A stretch of DNA of 64,000 nucleotides, from the NCBI GenBank assembly GCA_016801885.1, contig CM028901.1:7462783-7526782 (forward strand), written 5' to 3'. Of the stretch, positions 1 through 11,300 are shown in pieces (within the stretch, counting starts at the first letter, position 1; every line of letters starts with the position of its first letter). The translations under genes and the position numbers were made by a program. The notes under the pieces are model-generated. The model was given only the letters and a program-made list of their open reading frames with translations, made no database searches and had not been told where the DNA came from. This stretch comes from Toxotes chatareus. Lineage: Eukaryota; Chordata; Actinopteri; Toxotidae.

Positions 1-2744
1 CATGCTCAAAAGTGTACTCATTTATATACACACCCACATGTACTTTGTTGGCTTGGCTAGTCAGCATTAATTCTGTTATTCCTCCCCATCCCCCCTTATT
101 ACACACACACAAGATACCAAGACGTGTGTGTTTACATATATTGTGCTACACATAGACTCCCTGGGGCTGATTTAAGGTTAACCCTGAGTGTTCCCGGCTC
201 CCCGCGGTTTGACCAGGAGCCATCGGTGATTTGTCTTGTCAGACCAAGTGTATGCGTTGTTCGTGTGTGCGTGTGTATGTGTGTCTGAGCCTAGTGAGCG
301 CCAGCTGGCCACCATCACTGTGACAGTTAGTCTGGCTGTATGATGGATGATATGGGCTATAGATACTCGCTCTCTATGTCTGTCTCTTACACACACACAC
401 ACACACTCTCATTTATCTGTACATATACGCTGGGTTGCCTGTATGTAAATGCCTGGGAGGAATCCCCTCCAGTGGCAGCTTGATAACGCTCACACACACA
501 CATACACAAAGCCAGGTTTTCTCATATACACACATTTTTTCATACATACACCTGCTTTCTCGTTTAACATTTCACTGCTGACACTCACACACAAACACAC
601 ACTCGGGCAGACTTTTTGTGACCTTTTATTCGCAGCCTCTCTGATCCTGTGCCTTTGTACAGTTATTGAACCGTCATAAACAGCAGTAACACTTGTTTGC
701 AGTCATTTGACTGTGTGTCGCCTGTGGGGTTTTCATATGAGGTACAGGAAATGAATTTGACCCAGCCAGTGGGCCGCTGAGAAAAACACTGGGGACATGG
801 TCCAGGTAAACTGCGATATTCAGCATGTCAGCACTGTTGAGCTACCTGTCGGAACAGGGAATCACTATTGTTACATGGTGTAAGTGTGCGTTATAGTTTA
901 TTTTGAGTCCATGTCAATATGATTTATATATTTTGCATATTTACCATTTGTTTGGATTTTTAAAAATATAGTTGAATGACCATGTGCAAGACAGAGAACG
1001 CAGATAATCTGACTTGAGGTATTAATACTGATTTATGTGTGCGTGTGTCAACATGCACGTCAGCATGACTGACACACTGACACCTGAGCTGTCCATCTTC
1101 CGAGGCGACTGTAATCAGCTTACTGTCATACTTGCATGCCCTGCATGTCATTGTATCTCGTACGTACATAAACACATTCCCATAATCTTCTCTCACACAC
1201 ATACATGCAGACACATCCTGACTTATTGTAAGACGTCAGAATATTATCTCCCAGATGTAATGTCTCAGTGCATGCTGGCACAAAACAAAGACCCTGTCCA
1301 CTTGCTGATATAGGTCTTACATTAATGATCATATGCACAAAACTTAGATTAAATACTGTCTTTATTGTGGACTATGTGACTGGCTAAAAGAAAATTCCTC
1401 TTTAATTTGCACTGACACTTGAGCCAAGAATAAGGAGGCTGCAAATTAGATGGACAAATGTTGCGAGACACACTCAGAAGTGCAGTGACTGGGTTAAGAC
1501 ACCTGCGTCCATGCTTGCTACGAAGTCTCCTTTTAGGTCGCTCTGCTTAATTGGTCGGCTAATTAAAGCAAAATGAGAAAGGCATCTGCTGCATTACAGA
1601 GCGTGTGTCGGATCTATAAAAGTAATCATGTCTCCAAACATGTGTTATCCATAAAGTAATCACACTGATTTACACTCTTTGAGGAAACGCCAGAGAAACA
1701 TGTATCTGCATGAAGATACTACGACACGCAGCCGGGGCGGACGGTTTGATGTATGATCTCTGTGTGTAGTTTTTCATTCAGTACATTAGAATGTGGCTTT
1801 TGTGCAGATGTGCCCTTGGCAGGCACCAAGTACTATGGCTCAACAAGTGAACAGCTTTCTCTTTTTTCAAATGCATTAGCATTAACCTTGGTACCTCTAA
1901 CCAAGGACTTCGTAAATCTGAATTCATTCCTTGTATCAAGTCAGAAAAGAACAGAAAAAAAACAATGTTTTCCTCTCAGAGATGTGCATAAAATTTTCAC
2001 GTAATATGAACTATTTAGTCAGCGCTGGCAGAGATATTGAGGTTCTTGTTAGACTCCTGAGGTGTTTGGCGCTGCTGTCAGATGTGTTTTGTTGATTAAT
2101 GGCTCCCTCATCGATCATAAGGCAAAGTGGACAGAGGCTGTGCACAAAAACATCACACTCTCTGTCACTGCCTATTGACTTTCACTCAATAATTTTCTTA
2201 ATGAATGAGTGGTTATAAACAACATTAGCTTCGTATGTATCACAGCAGAAATGGCAAATGCAGAGCTTGTTTTTCTCCCAGTGCTGGGAATAGTTTAGAA
2301 GTTCGCTTTATTGATTGGCTACCAAGAACTCTCTTAAGACATTCACAGAGGTTTTCCACTGGTGTTTATTTTTTGAGAACTGGTCAATAGTTTGCTAGCA
2401 TGTTTTAGTAATGCAGATCAATAAGAACTGCAGCCATACCTTAATTGCGCTACCTCAAAGTTTCTGTTTCTGTACTACAGCCTGCTGCTTTTGATTATAA
2501 CAGAAACTGTTTGAACAATATGGATTGGCACTTTTTCACAATTTTTACATTAGGAAGATGCCATCTAATTCTTAAAAATAAAAATGTGTGACAGCCCTTC
2601 AAATGTTCCTAACAGCCAATTTTGACTGAAGTAAGCACCCACATTGCAGACTGGGGAGTGTTTTAAATATCTGATTCTGCACTCAGTCTTTTCATGCACA
2701 AGCTGCCATATCTGAATCTATCTTTTTGTTCTTTTCTCCTCCAG
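1..2744 (+). other. PAG1: PAG1 intron, 3' part (left edge of window)
   Basis: This stretch lies upstream of the first recognisable PAG1 exon and contains no open frame resembling PAG1 or any other protein I know. It is AT-rich intronic sequence with scattered CA/GT runs (for example about 390-405, 490-510 and 583-602). The large PAG1 exon encoding the membrane anchor and the proline-rich cytoplasmic part must lie to the left of the window. A polypyrimidine stretch and an AG at 2743-2744 close the intron. Confidence 0.6.
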
Positions 2745-2804
2745 TTACACTCCCCTCTGTCTCCTTCACCAGGGTTCGACAACCACATTCTGTCAGACAA
2801 TGAG
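2745..2804 (+). CDS. PAG1: PAG1 penultimate coding exon (partial gene)
   Basis: This 60-base exon is open in phase 0 and encodes 20 residues ending in ILSDNE. It is preceded by a pyrimidine-rich acceptor (ctcctccag) and followed by a strong donor (GAG|gtaagt). It joins in frame to the exon at 3138, giving SDNE-SAVYSTVNK, which parallels the vertebrate PAG1 segment just before the CSK-docking tyrosine. A second AG at 2771-2772 could serve as an alternative acceptor, so the left boundary is less certain than the right one. The identification depends mainly on the next exon. Confidence 0.65.
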
Positions 2805-3137
2805 GTAAGTGTGTGTTAAACTCCCTTATTCCCCAAACTGCCTTTTCCAGTCCTGAGACGGCAGCACTTTACACTGTGAATGCCAATGCTCCAACTACTA
2901 AGATAAAAAAGGAAAAAAAAAAAGTGGAAACTGGTAAAATAGTCATAGAACATCAGTCAGTACAGTTTGAGGGAAAAACCTAGCAGGGATTTTTTGATAT
3001 GAATGTGACTGATTTTGTGTTCTCATTCCTGTTATCTCAACAAATGTAGTTATGTTCACCACAATTTTGCTACCTAAAAGTATTACACAAAACAAGGGCA
3101 AATCACATGAACAATATGTCTCTTCTGTGTCCTTCAG

Positions 3138-3500
3138 TCCGCCGTGTACTCCACAGTCAACAAAACAAACTGTGACGATGCTGTAAATGAGGAAGACAAA
3201 GAGCACGACTACAGCAGCATCGCAGAGATCAAAGGTCTGGTCCCGGCCTCTTCCTCCAGTGACCTCTACGCCACCGTCCGAGATATCTACACCCAGCCCA
3301 ACGAGCCTCAGCCGGGGGAAGACCCCAACTTGGACAGCACAGATCCTGGCTATGAAACCATCCGCATCCCAAAGACTAGTAGCTCAGATGATGACCACAG
3401 GGCTGGGCTGGGAGCAGAGGGATCAGACACTGCCAAAGCAGAGCCTGATTACGAGAGCGTCGGAGAGCTGGGTCTGAGCCGGGAAACGTCCCGCCTCTGA
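3138..3500 (+). CDS. PAG1: PAG1 (CSK-binding protein, Cbp) last coding exon
   Basis: The exon starts after a cttcag acceptor and ends with TGA at 3498-3500, encoding the last 120 residues of PAG1. PAG1 is a lipid-raft transmembrane adaptor. Src-family kinases phosphorylate its tail, and the tail then recruits CSK, which switches the Src kinases off. Five tyrosine motifs of the Y-x-x-V/I type are visible: YSTV, YSSI, YATV, YETI and YESV. The first sits in the context AVYSTVNK and corresponds to the CSK-docking tyrosine of mammalian PAG1 (AMYSSVNK, human Tyr317). LYATVRD matches LYATVKD of the human protein, and DYESVGEL matches DYESISDL. The protein ends in ETSRL, equivalent to the mammalian DITRL, a class I PDZ ligand for NHERF1/EBP50. 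Between motifs the sequence is acidic and serine-rich, as in the family. The shifted frame at 3187-3477 is a shadow. Confidence 0.92.
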   Translation, partial: SAVYSTVNKTNCDDAVNEEDKEHDYSSIAEIKGLVPASSSSDLYATVRDIYTQPNEPQPGEDPNLDSTDPGYETIRIPKTSSSDDDHRAGLGAEGSDTAKAEPDYESVGELGLSRETSRL

Positions 3501-6003
3501 GGATTTCCCATCACCATCTTCATCTGTGGCGTTCTGGGAGGAGCTTCCTATCTGACACATCTTACAGGCCATCACTGCAGTGCTTTGAACCTGCCACCAA
3601 GCATGCTTTTGGTGCATGACTTGGGGTAAACAGCAGAAAATGGCTCACCACACCGCATCCATCATCAATGCATGAGTGTATTCTTTTCGGCTTGGGTACG
3701 GTTTATCATATCTGAACTTTTAATTTATCACCCAGGGCCAATGTCATCGGTACTGGTAGGCCTACTAATAAATGAACGGTAGTACCTCAGTCTCTGGGCA
3801 TTAATCATTGCACTTTGAATCATCATTAAATTTCTCATTTTAATTTCTGCTGACAGTGCATATCATGGACGCTTGATTGTGAAATAAATATCAAATATTC
3901 TATCACAACAGACATGCAGCAGTTCAAGAGTTACCTGAGGACACTATCTGTGCCTGTCATATATAAAAAAAAAACAGATACCAAGAATTCAGTGCCATAT
4001 ACTCATGAAATCCATGCACTTACTGTATGAAGGTAACATTATCTGTACGCCCCATCTTCTGCTGCTGGTAACTTCCTAGCTTCTTCCAGGTGACTCAGTG
4101 TCATGTTTTACTGAGGTGTCATGGTGTACTTCTATTCCTTGTCAGGTCGGTCACACCTCCACTGTGCATTCTCTGCTTGAAATGGAATTTGAATGGAATC
4201 TTGCCATGGAAAGCAAAAACCAGTCTTATCTGTGACCAAATAGTTAGTCAAGACAGACATTGCATTTGATAGATTATGCCATCAACTATAAATGATGACT
4301 CTCTGACTGCTTCATACATTTTCTTATGTTGAGACTGCTCACTGCAAAGGTGTGGGTGCAGCATGTTAGAGTTTGCGGCTTCACAGTACATTTTTAATGG
4401 ATTTTTTTAGACATTTTACGGTCCATGTCATCATTTTTTAATGAAATTCATATTTATTTGAAAATGCATATTGTTGTGTAATTGTGAAATGTTACAAAGT
4501 ATGTCTGTGAGCGAAAAGTAAATAGGGTTTTATAGAAGTTTCTAGCATTTTTATGAGATACTAAATGAAAGCGAGTTGTGAGACAATGGCAGTTGTAAAG
4601 GTACGCTATCCCCTGAATTTTTAGAAAATTCATTGTAGAAAAAGACACAAAATGAGACCATATTTTATTTTTTGTCATTTTGCACAGCGAAACAAATTCA
4701 AAAGACTTGTAATGTGATAAAATGACAAAACAAACTTTTATTATTAATGCAAATGTTGCTGATCAAATGTTATTTTTTGGTTGTCGTGATTTTTGAGCCT
4801 ACTCTTGGTACAGTATACAGTCTTCAGTTGGCACCCTGGATTATTTTAAAGCACAAGGTTTAATATTATGGTACTGCGTTTATATATAAAAAGCAGCATT
4901 ACACATCAGTTACATCTCTGCACAATTTGAATATCTAATGCTTTTTGACTTACTTGTAGCATCCTGAAAAAAAACATATCTGTCTGTTTGTAGCTTGTAC
5001 TGACGACATGCCAACCAAGGCTTGTATATACAGTAGTTAGAGCACTATTTTAACTGTTACTCGCTGGAAGTTTTATGTAAACTTTTACTTATTTGTACAA
5101 TGTTCAGAGTGATATCATTTTAGAGTCTGTTAAGAGCACTGATTATATGTCTGACTTGTTTTAAGGAAAACTGAAACCCTGTTGTCCAATGGCTTTTTAC
5201 CTTGTAATGTAACTCAGAATTATCAAATTGCTTTTGAGTTCTGAAAATTAGTAACCTCACGTCAGAAATATGGTACAATGTTTTGGGTACGTGCATTTTA
5301 GGAAACAGTAAGCGTGGTACTTTTATTTAAAAACGAAACTGAATTGTTGTCTAAATTCTGTTGTTTGATGTTCATTTTCAAATTAACAGGGCCAATGTTT
5401 TTTGCTGTAAATATATCTCTCACTGCTGCAGTGTCTCCCCACTTTTGCAGAACAATTGGTGTCATCTGCTTCCACCCACATCAAAATATTACAGCATTAC
5501 AGTATCTCCAGTTCATGTTTCATTAGACATGCAGGAGCTTGTTGGTGGTTCAGACAAACAGAGGCAGCCCTCGCTGACTGGTGTTAGATTCATAAATGAT
5601 ATCAGACATTTGAAATGCTGTTACATCTCCCAGCAAAGCTATAGTGAGAGAATATTGTAAATGCAATTCCACTCCCAGTCAGCTTTTGAACAAAGGCGAG
5701 TAAGTGAAACCCTCAAAAACATGTTCATTTCTGCAAAAAGGGTAATTACCAGTTTACCAAAAAAAGTACATGACCCTTTGAGTAAATTGTTCCTACCATG
5801 TGGCGTGTTTGTGTATCAGGATGGTGCCATTATTTAGATATGGTGGTCCTAGAACACTATAAATGACCTCTTAGGAAATGATCCGCCAAAGGGGATGTTT
5901 TAGTGACAAATCTAATCAGGACAACACACACATTGTTAATAAATACTTACCTAAAATCACGAATGCTTGCTAGCTGTCTATCTTGGTTATATAAACACGC
6001 AAC

Positions 6004-6028
6004 ACCCCATTCCCTGAGGGAATGGGGT
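6004..6028. repeat. Perfect 11-bp inverted repeat (hairpin) in PAG1 3' UTR
   Basis: The arms ACCCCATTCCC (6004-6014) and GGGAATGGGGT (6018-6028) are exact reverse complements separated by a TGA triloop. In RNA this would form a stable GC-rich stem. It may be a structured 3'-UTR element or the core of a small palindromic repeat. Confidence 0.85.
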
Positions 6029-6259
6029 TCGTAGATGCTCCTTTGTTGCCTCTCCTTCAGCTTCACTACTCCGGTAATGAGACCATTTGTTCCCCTCTTA
6101 CAACCAGCAGACAACTCTATGGTGACACCCGCCTTTGATCACAGGGCAAAGCCTGTTTTGGCAGTTATGGCCACATCTGTTACTCCACTCTGTCCGGTTT
6201 CCATTTTCTGCATGTAAATATTTTATGACATGAATTGTACTATTAAAATATATATATAT

Positions 6260-6265
6260 AATAAA
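6260..6265 (+). terminator. PAG1: Candidate distal PAG1 polyadenylation signal
   Basis: This AATAAA follows a short (TA)n run and is followed within 30 bases by a GU/U-rich element (ttgtgtcattgtgtcttttt), the classical arrangement of a cleavage and polyadenylation site. Other AATAAA hexamers at 3883 and 5938 lack an equally good downstream element and may be proximal alternatives. Confidence 0.5.
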
Positions 6266-6290
6266 TTGTGTCATTGTGTCTTTTTATTCA

Positions 6291-7136
6291 CAGGGGTGCT
6301 GTCATGTAGAAAGATTGTAAGCTGGATATTATTTTCTAAAAGCATTACGTTTGACATTAATTAGGCCATTTGTTACTGTGATAACCTTCTTTGGTATATT
6401 CGCTCTACCACACTGGCTTATAATCACGATGAATGAATTAGTCTTCTGGTAAACTTGATTTATCGAAGTGCAGCGAACTTTTGAATCCAGAGGGACACAC
6501 TTATCAAAATTTCTTTTTTGTGTCAGAGAGCAACTTCTTGTGTCACAGTGTGTGATCACACTTTAGGTTTCTTATTTAGTACAGGATGTAGCTTTGCCAC
6601 TTGTGAGTGCTGTTATGTGCAGTGTTGTAAAGAAAAACATAAAATAAGGAACCATATGACTGCCTGGTTATCCTTATAGAGTTCACTGTGACATTAAATA
6701 AACATATCACTGCATTTCTGGTCAGGCTGACCAGGGCTCATGTCATACATTTGCATAATATCTGTATATTTAGCATTTGCACAAGATGCTCCTTTCTAGC
6801 ATTGTTTGTCTAAATTATCTGATGGTGATGGCTTAGATTTGGTTGACTCCTGCCTGGGCAGATACATGATGGGCAGGGTTGATGTTAGAGCTTGTTGACC
6901 CCAGTGCCTTTCATAGAATAAAACCGCATGAAAACTAATGAAAACCCCATAACAAATAAATAACCTGTTGTGTTTACATTCACAAAAACAACCCACTGAA
7001 GTCCATTGCTTTCATTTTAATACCAGATCACAGTAATATGCAAGCTCACAGGCACCTGAAAAGTAGGCTACATGCCTGTAACAACTAGTTTGTATAAAGC
7101 CTCTCTGTCTGGTAGAAGTTTTCCTTTCCGTAGCCT
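6291..7136. other. Intergenic spacer between PAG1 and ZNF704
   Basis: This is AT-rich sequence without a convincing exon, RNA gene or repeat. It contains further AATAAA hexamers at 6697 and 6955, which could extend the PAG1 UTR, but no clear downstream elements. I see nothing else in it. Confidence 0.5.
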
Positions 7137-8004
7137 AAATTCCCCTTTTTCCCTTTCTTCCCTTCTGCCATACCCCCTCCCTTCTCGTTTCCTCTCCATC
7201 CTTGCGTCATTGTTTTGAATGGAGCATCCTCCCGGCTTACATTACCTTCAGTCGGAGGAGAAGGGGGAGCGGTGGGGGCTTGTGGAGGCGTGTGCTTCGT
7301 CGACCAATTACAGCCCGCCTAGGCCGCCGGACCGCACATGTTTACAGGCAGCATTCCGCCGGTAGAGGCTCTGCTCGGTCGGAGCTGCGCACGGACTGGA
7401 CGTTGCAGTAGCCGGAGCCGGAGTTACCTAACGGTCGTATTTTTAACCGTTTTCAACAACTACAGTGGGATGGCGATGTGCAGGGTCGAATGAAGTGAAA
7501 TTACACGACGTATGTGCTTTCATTCTTCTATGTCCGAGTCGTTTTTGCCACGAAAACGCCGCCATTTTGTTAAATCGTGTACAAATGTCATTTCGGCTCC
7601 CGAACGTGGCGGTTAGCCCATGTTTTCCCGCCGCCTCCTCAGCTCACAGGGAGCAGTGGGGAAAACAAACAGGTCGAACGGAGGAAGATAGGTAGCCGGT
7701 TGGATGTGGAGGTTGATTAGCGGCGAATGAATCGTTTTCATGCTGTAGGCTTTTCGTCGGGAGCTAATCCAAAGTTCTTCAGTTTTCGGTGCTTTTGAAT
7801 GCGGTGTATTTAGGACGCTGTTGGGAGTTTTCGCCCTCCGAGTATGTTGCCGCTTTCTAACATTTTGTCAGGGCTGTTGGAGCGCGTAGTCTACCCGCTG
7901 CGGTTTTGTGTTTTTCTCGACGTTGTTTACCGGTTGTAATTCGACGTTTAATGATTTAAATTCACCGCTTCGCCGGCTCTGAGTTCAGTGAGACACTTTT
8001 AGAC
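7137..8004 (+). promoter_or_regulatory. ZNF704: ZNF704 CpG-rich promoter and 5' UTR
   Basis: Base composition changes sharply here: a C/T-rich stretch (7137-7200) is followed by dense CpG sequence running through the first coding exon. No TATA box is visible. Motifs seen on the + strand are a CRE/ATF-like TGCGTCAT at 7203-7210, a CCAAT box at 7304-7308 and a perfect YY1-type GCCGCCATTTTG at 7558-7569. YY1 sites of this type often lie just downstream of a start site, so transcription may begin near 7400-7560, which is an inference. The frame upstream of the ATG at 8005 is closed by TAA at 7957-7959, so this part should be untranslated. Short upstream ATGs exist (for example 7727 and 7842). Confidence 0.7.
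7558..7569 (+). promoter_or_regulatory. YY1-like motif GCCGCCATTTTG in ZNF704 promoter
   Basis: The 12 bases match the extended YY1 consensus (reverse complement CAAAATGGCGGC) exactly. The position in a TATA-less CpG-rich region suits a start-site-proximal YY1 element. Binding is not shown. Confidence 0.5.
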
Positions 8005-8263
8005 ATGCATACGAGGCGTTTGGTGAAGCGGTCGATCCTCGGCAGCCGCGTTTATGCGCCGAGTCCGACCGGGGACGGTGCCCCGGTGACAGGAGTGGTC
8101 CAGGCTGTCAAGCAGGAAAACAGAGACGTCTCGGCCGCAGGAGCCCGGCGCAGCGTCTACACCGTGCTCATGCAAGACGGGAGCCTCAAGGAGTTCTCCG
8201 AGGAGGAGATAGCCGCGGGATTCAACCACACTGCAGCCAAAGGACCGCTCAAGTCCAGCTTGA

Positions 8264-8265
<2 letters not shown>
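8005..8265 (+). CDS. ZNF704: ZNF704 coding exon 1 (residues 1-87)
   Basis: The ATG at 8005 is the first in frame after a stop at 7957 and has G at -3 (gacATGc). The exon encodes 87 residues in phase 0 and ends AAG|gtgtgt. The start MHTRRLVKRSILGSRV matches the basic N-terminus shared by the ZNF395/SLC2A4RG/ZNF704 family (compare SRRLGKRSLLGARV in human ZNF395). Residues 50-70 (VYTVLMQDGSLKEFSEEEI) look like the conserved strand-rich segment these proteins carry near the N-terminus. ZNF704 (Gig1) is a nuclear protein with a single C2H2 finger that acts as a DNA-binding transcription regulator. The donor is immediately followed by a 56-bp GT repeat. Read-through of this exon gives an artificial valine-cysteine run that is not coding. 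Confidence 0.88.

Positions 8266-8321
<56 letters not shown>
8266..8321 (+). repeat. (GT)28 microsatellite forming the ZNF704 exon 1 donor
   Basis: About 28 uninterrupted GT dinucleotides begin with the first two bases of intron 1, so the splice donor itself is part of the repeat. In RNA this is a (UG)n tract, the known binding target of TDP-43 and CELF proteins. Confidence 0.95.
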
Positions 8322-8324
<3 letters not shown>

Positions 8325-11300
8325 GCGCCCCGGCCGGCAGGCAGCGCTTCACTGTTTTTGTTGTGCGGTGTTTTGCAGCGTTTAACTGCTTCCTGCATGG
8401 AGAGGATTTAACGGTGCCACCGCCGCAGCTGCCGCCGCCGTTGACGGCAAATTTAAGCAGCTGGGACAAACCAGCATTGATCAGAATAGCCGTAACACCG
8501 ATTTGGTCGCATATTGCATCAAATAACGGGCTGTCATGACATTTGGTGACATCAGTTATATGGGACAAAGGGCTTGATAGGGCCTGCGCAATGTTTATGT
8601 GGGCTAGTGGGTGGGTAAGCCGAGGCAAACAAACACGCTGTGACTGCAGCGTTTTGGACTGATGGAAAGATGTGGTCCGAGGTTTTTGCACATTGGCTTT
8701 TGTGATTTATGTAGCACATTTATTACAGAAAATGTTGTGCGTCCAGCCTTAAATTGCACGTTTGCACTCAAAGAACGTGTTTTGGACATTTTCATTCATA
8801 GATGAGGCGGCTTAAAATTCAGTGGAATATTAAATGGCTTTATTTGAAATCATTCTGCACAACACGTTTGTTTAACAAAAATACCTAGACTGGGCTTGCA
8901 GTGGCATCAGAGACAGAATAGAAAGTTTCGATGATGTCCAAATTTGTAATCGTGATGTGGGCCTAATTAGCACTGACCTAATTGCCTTCATATCCACCTT
9001 ATATGCTTTTGGTGTCACGTGGCTTCAGATTAAGACTGTGCGAAAACGAGAAGCCACTCCAACCTTTGGATGAAAACACAGTTTCTGGCATAGGGGAAGT
9101 GTGTGTGTGTGTGTGTTCTGTCCTTTTTATAGTGAGGGAGTGACTGAGGAATGCATGTGACTGAATAACGGCGTGTTTACGGACTGATTTGATTTATTTT
9201 GATTGGTGTGGTTTTGTGCCTCTTTGCAATCGTGTGTGTTGTACTTTGATATGTTAATGAAGAAGTAACTTGCAAGCTGTAATCTGAAGTCTTATTTTCA
9301 TAACCAAAAAGGAAATGTTTGGCCACTGGTTGTTACCACACATGCGGGACTGCTCACATTTCCTTTATGTAAATGTGAGATAGAGGGTAGGTGTGACTTT
9401 ACAGATACAGCAGCAACTCATTTCGACTTTGTAAACTTTTATTTAAAACTTTACACAGACATGTCAGATCATAATGAAGAGGAATGCAAGAGCTCCGCAT
9501 GGAGATTTGTAAGAGCTTTGAGTGATGGGGAATGCTTTGTAAACTTTGGTTCTCTTGTTTTGCATTTGCATAGTTTGTGTATGCGGTGCTACACTCACAA
9601 AAGCTCTTGCACAATACTGTTACAGTCAGTGGTGCAGGCTGGAGTAGTGCAGCTGAAGCTGAGAGCGTAGTCCTGTCAGCACAATGGTCAAGTCTCTTTC
9701 AGCACGACTCAATTCCTGCTGAGGTCGAAAACAAGCCATAAAATGAGGAGGAGGGGTCTGCTATGTGTGTGTGCACACGTAGGGGTTTCAAATGTGCATC
9801 TGTGTTGCTTTTTGTGTGGATGAGTGTGTAATAGCATGGATGTGCTTTCTGCCACATGTACAATTGTATGTTTAATGATTGAAGGCAGACTACTTTAAAT
9901 TTAGGAGTGGGGGTTGTTTATGAGGGTGCGCCTTTTGAGTTGCAGCTGTACAGCCAACAAAGCGGACACCCCCAGGTTGGCAACGGGTGGCATGCTCCAA
10001 AGAAGCTGGATGCTTGGCTCATTGCCCGGTATGGCAAACGAATGCCCCCTATTCTGCGGTGTGGGGGGGGGGGTATCAGGATGCCACTTGTTGATTTGTT
10101 GATTTATTCAAGTGTGTGTTGCGTGAGCAATGTTACACAGATTTCTCGCTGCTAACAAAGAGGCATTGCTTGTTTTTGTTTTGCTGGCACTTTTGTTGTA
10201 CTCGCCGTTGTTTCTGTTGATCGTACACCAACGTGGGAGTCAATGAAGCAAGCTTGTTGACAGGAGCTGAGTGACTCTTTGTTCTGAAGCGGTGATCCCA
10301 GGCAGGCTGGCGTCGGCTGTCCTTATTGGCTGGCTGAGAAGCATCAGCGTGAAGCACAGTGACCACAGGGTCAAGTCTGGATGCTGCTGCCCCTGCAATG
10401 ATGTATGAGTAATCTTTTAGGGTAATGGATGTGTATGTGTGCATCTATGTGTTATATGTGCTCTGAACACACAAACACAGGGTTAAAACATTTTGAGTAT
10501 TGCAATTCAGTTGTGATCATTTTGTATAAGGCAGCATTCAGGCATGTGTACAGGTTTTCATTCAAAAAAGTCAACTTGCGCATGAATTAGCTAGCTTTTT
10601 AATATAAATATATATACTAGTTTAGCTGATATTTAGAAAGATATTACTTTAGTAGCATGCTTGACATTGCTCAGTAACTTTCAGATAAAAGTGACTCGAT
10701 GGCATGAGTTTCAGTCAGTTTGGGTTATTCATTAATTCACCATTAACTGGCTGTAAGCTAACCACAAACCAAGAAATACTTAAAGCTGCAGCTCTCACAA
10801 TTTGAAAATGTCACTCTCAAATTGTAGCCCTAGACTAAATCATATGTTATATTTAGATTAGATATATCTCTAATTCTGATCATATCCACTAGATGCTCCA
10901 ATACAAACACTTCCCAGGGACAAAGAACCATATGAGCTACAGGACACAGTGCTGGGATTTTATGACGTTCGGTTCATGGGATTCAATTTATGGTCCGTGT
11001 CACCTTTCTTTATTATGACCTTTGACCCATAAAGGTAGGAGAATCTTTACGCTTGACAAACTGCTGCCCAAAGCAAGTAGATAATGAGTTTCTCTGTGTG
11101 TGTTTGTGAGCGGGAAAGAGAAGGAGAATGAGAGATAAAGAGAAGAGGGGATATCAGCGTCACTTGGGCTATTTGTTCTGTTCACACATGCACACACATA
11201 CACACACACATGCACATGCATATACACCAGCTTTGACACATGCAACTCACATTTCACAATCGATTTGGTATGCTTCACAATTTCCTGGCTGCGTGAAATG

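Larger units (their letters stand above)
3501..6290 (+). other. PAG1: PAG1 3' untranslated region (right end inferred)
   Basis: No exon or open frame of note follows the PAG1 stop for over 4 kb, and mammalian PAG1 also has a very long 3' UTR. The sequence is AT-rich with many ATTTA-like tracts. It carries two Pumilio-type sites (TGTAAATA at 5406-5413 and 6213-6220) and a perfect hairpin at 6004-6028. Candidate polyadenylation hexamers AATAAA are at 3883, 5938 and 6260. The last has the best downstream GU/U-rich element, so I place the most distal end near 6290. Transcript data are needed to fix which sites are used. Confidence 0.5.

Noticed and set aside
449..1313. Short frames in the left PAG1 intron
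   Set aside because: They are driven by CA/GT repeats, overlap on both strands and match nothing in PAG1.
8266..8385. Continuation of the exon 1 reading frame through the GT repeat
   Set aside because: The frame becomes a valine-cysteine repeat after residue 87, whereas splicing at 8265 joins in phase to a clearly conserved exon 2.
7999..8691. 230-codon - strand frame over ZNF704 exon 1
   Set aside because: It is antisense to a well-supported exon and reads through the CA repeat as a histidine-threonine string.
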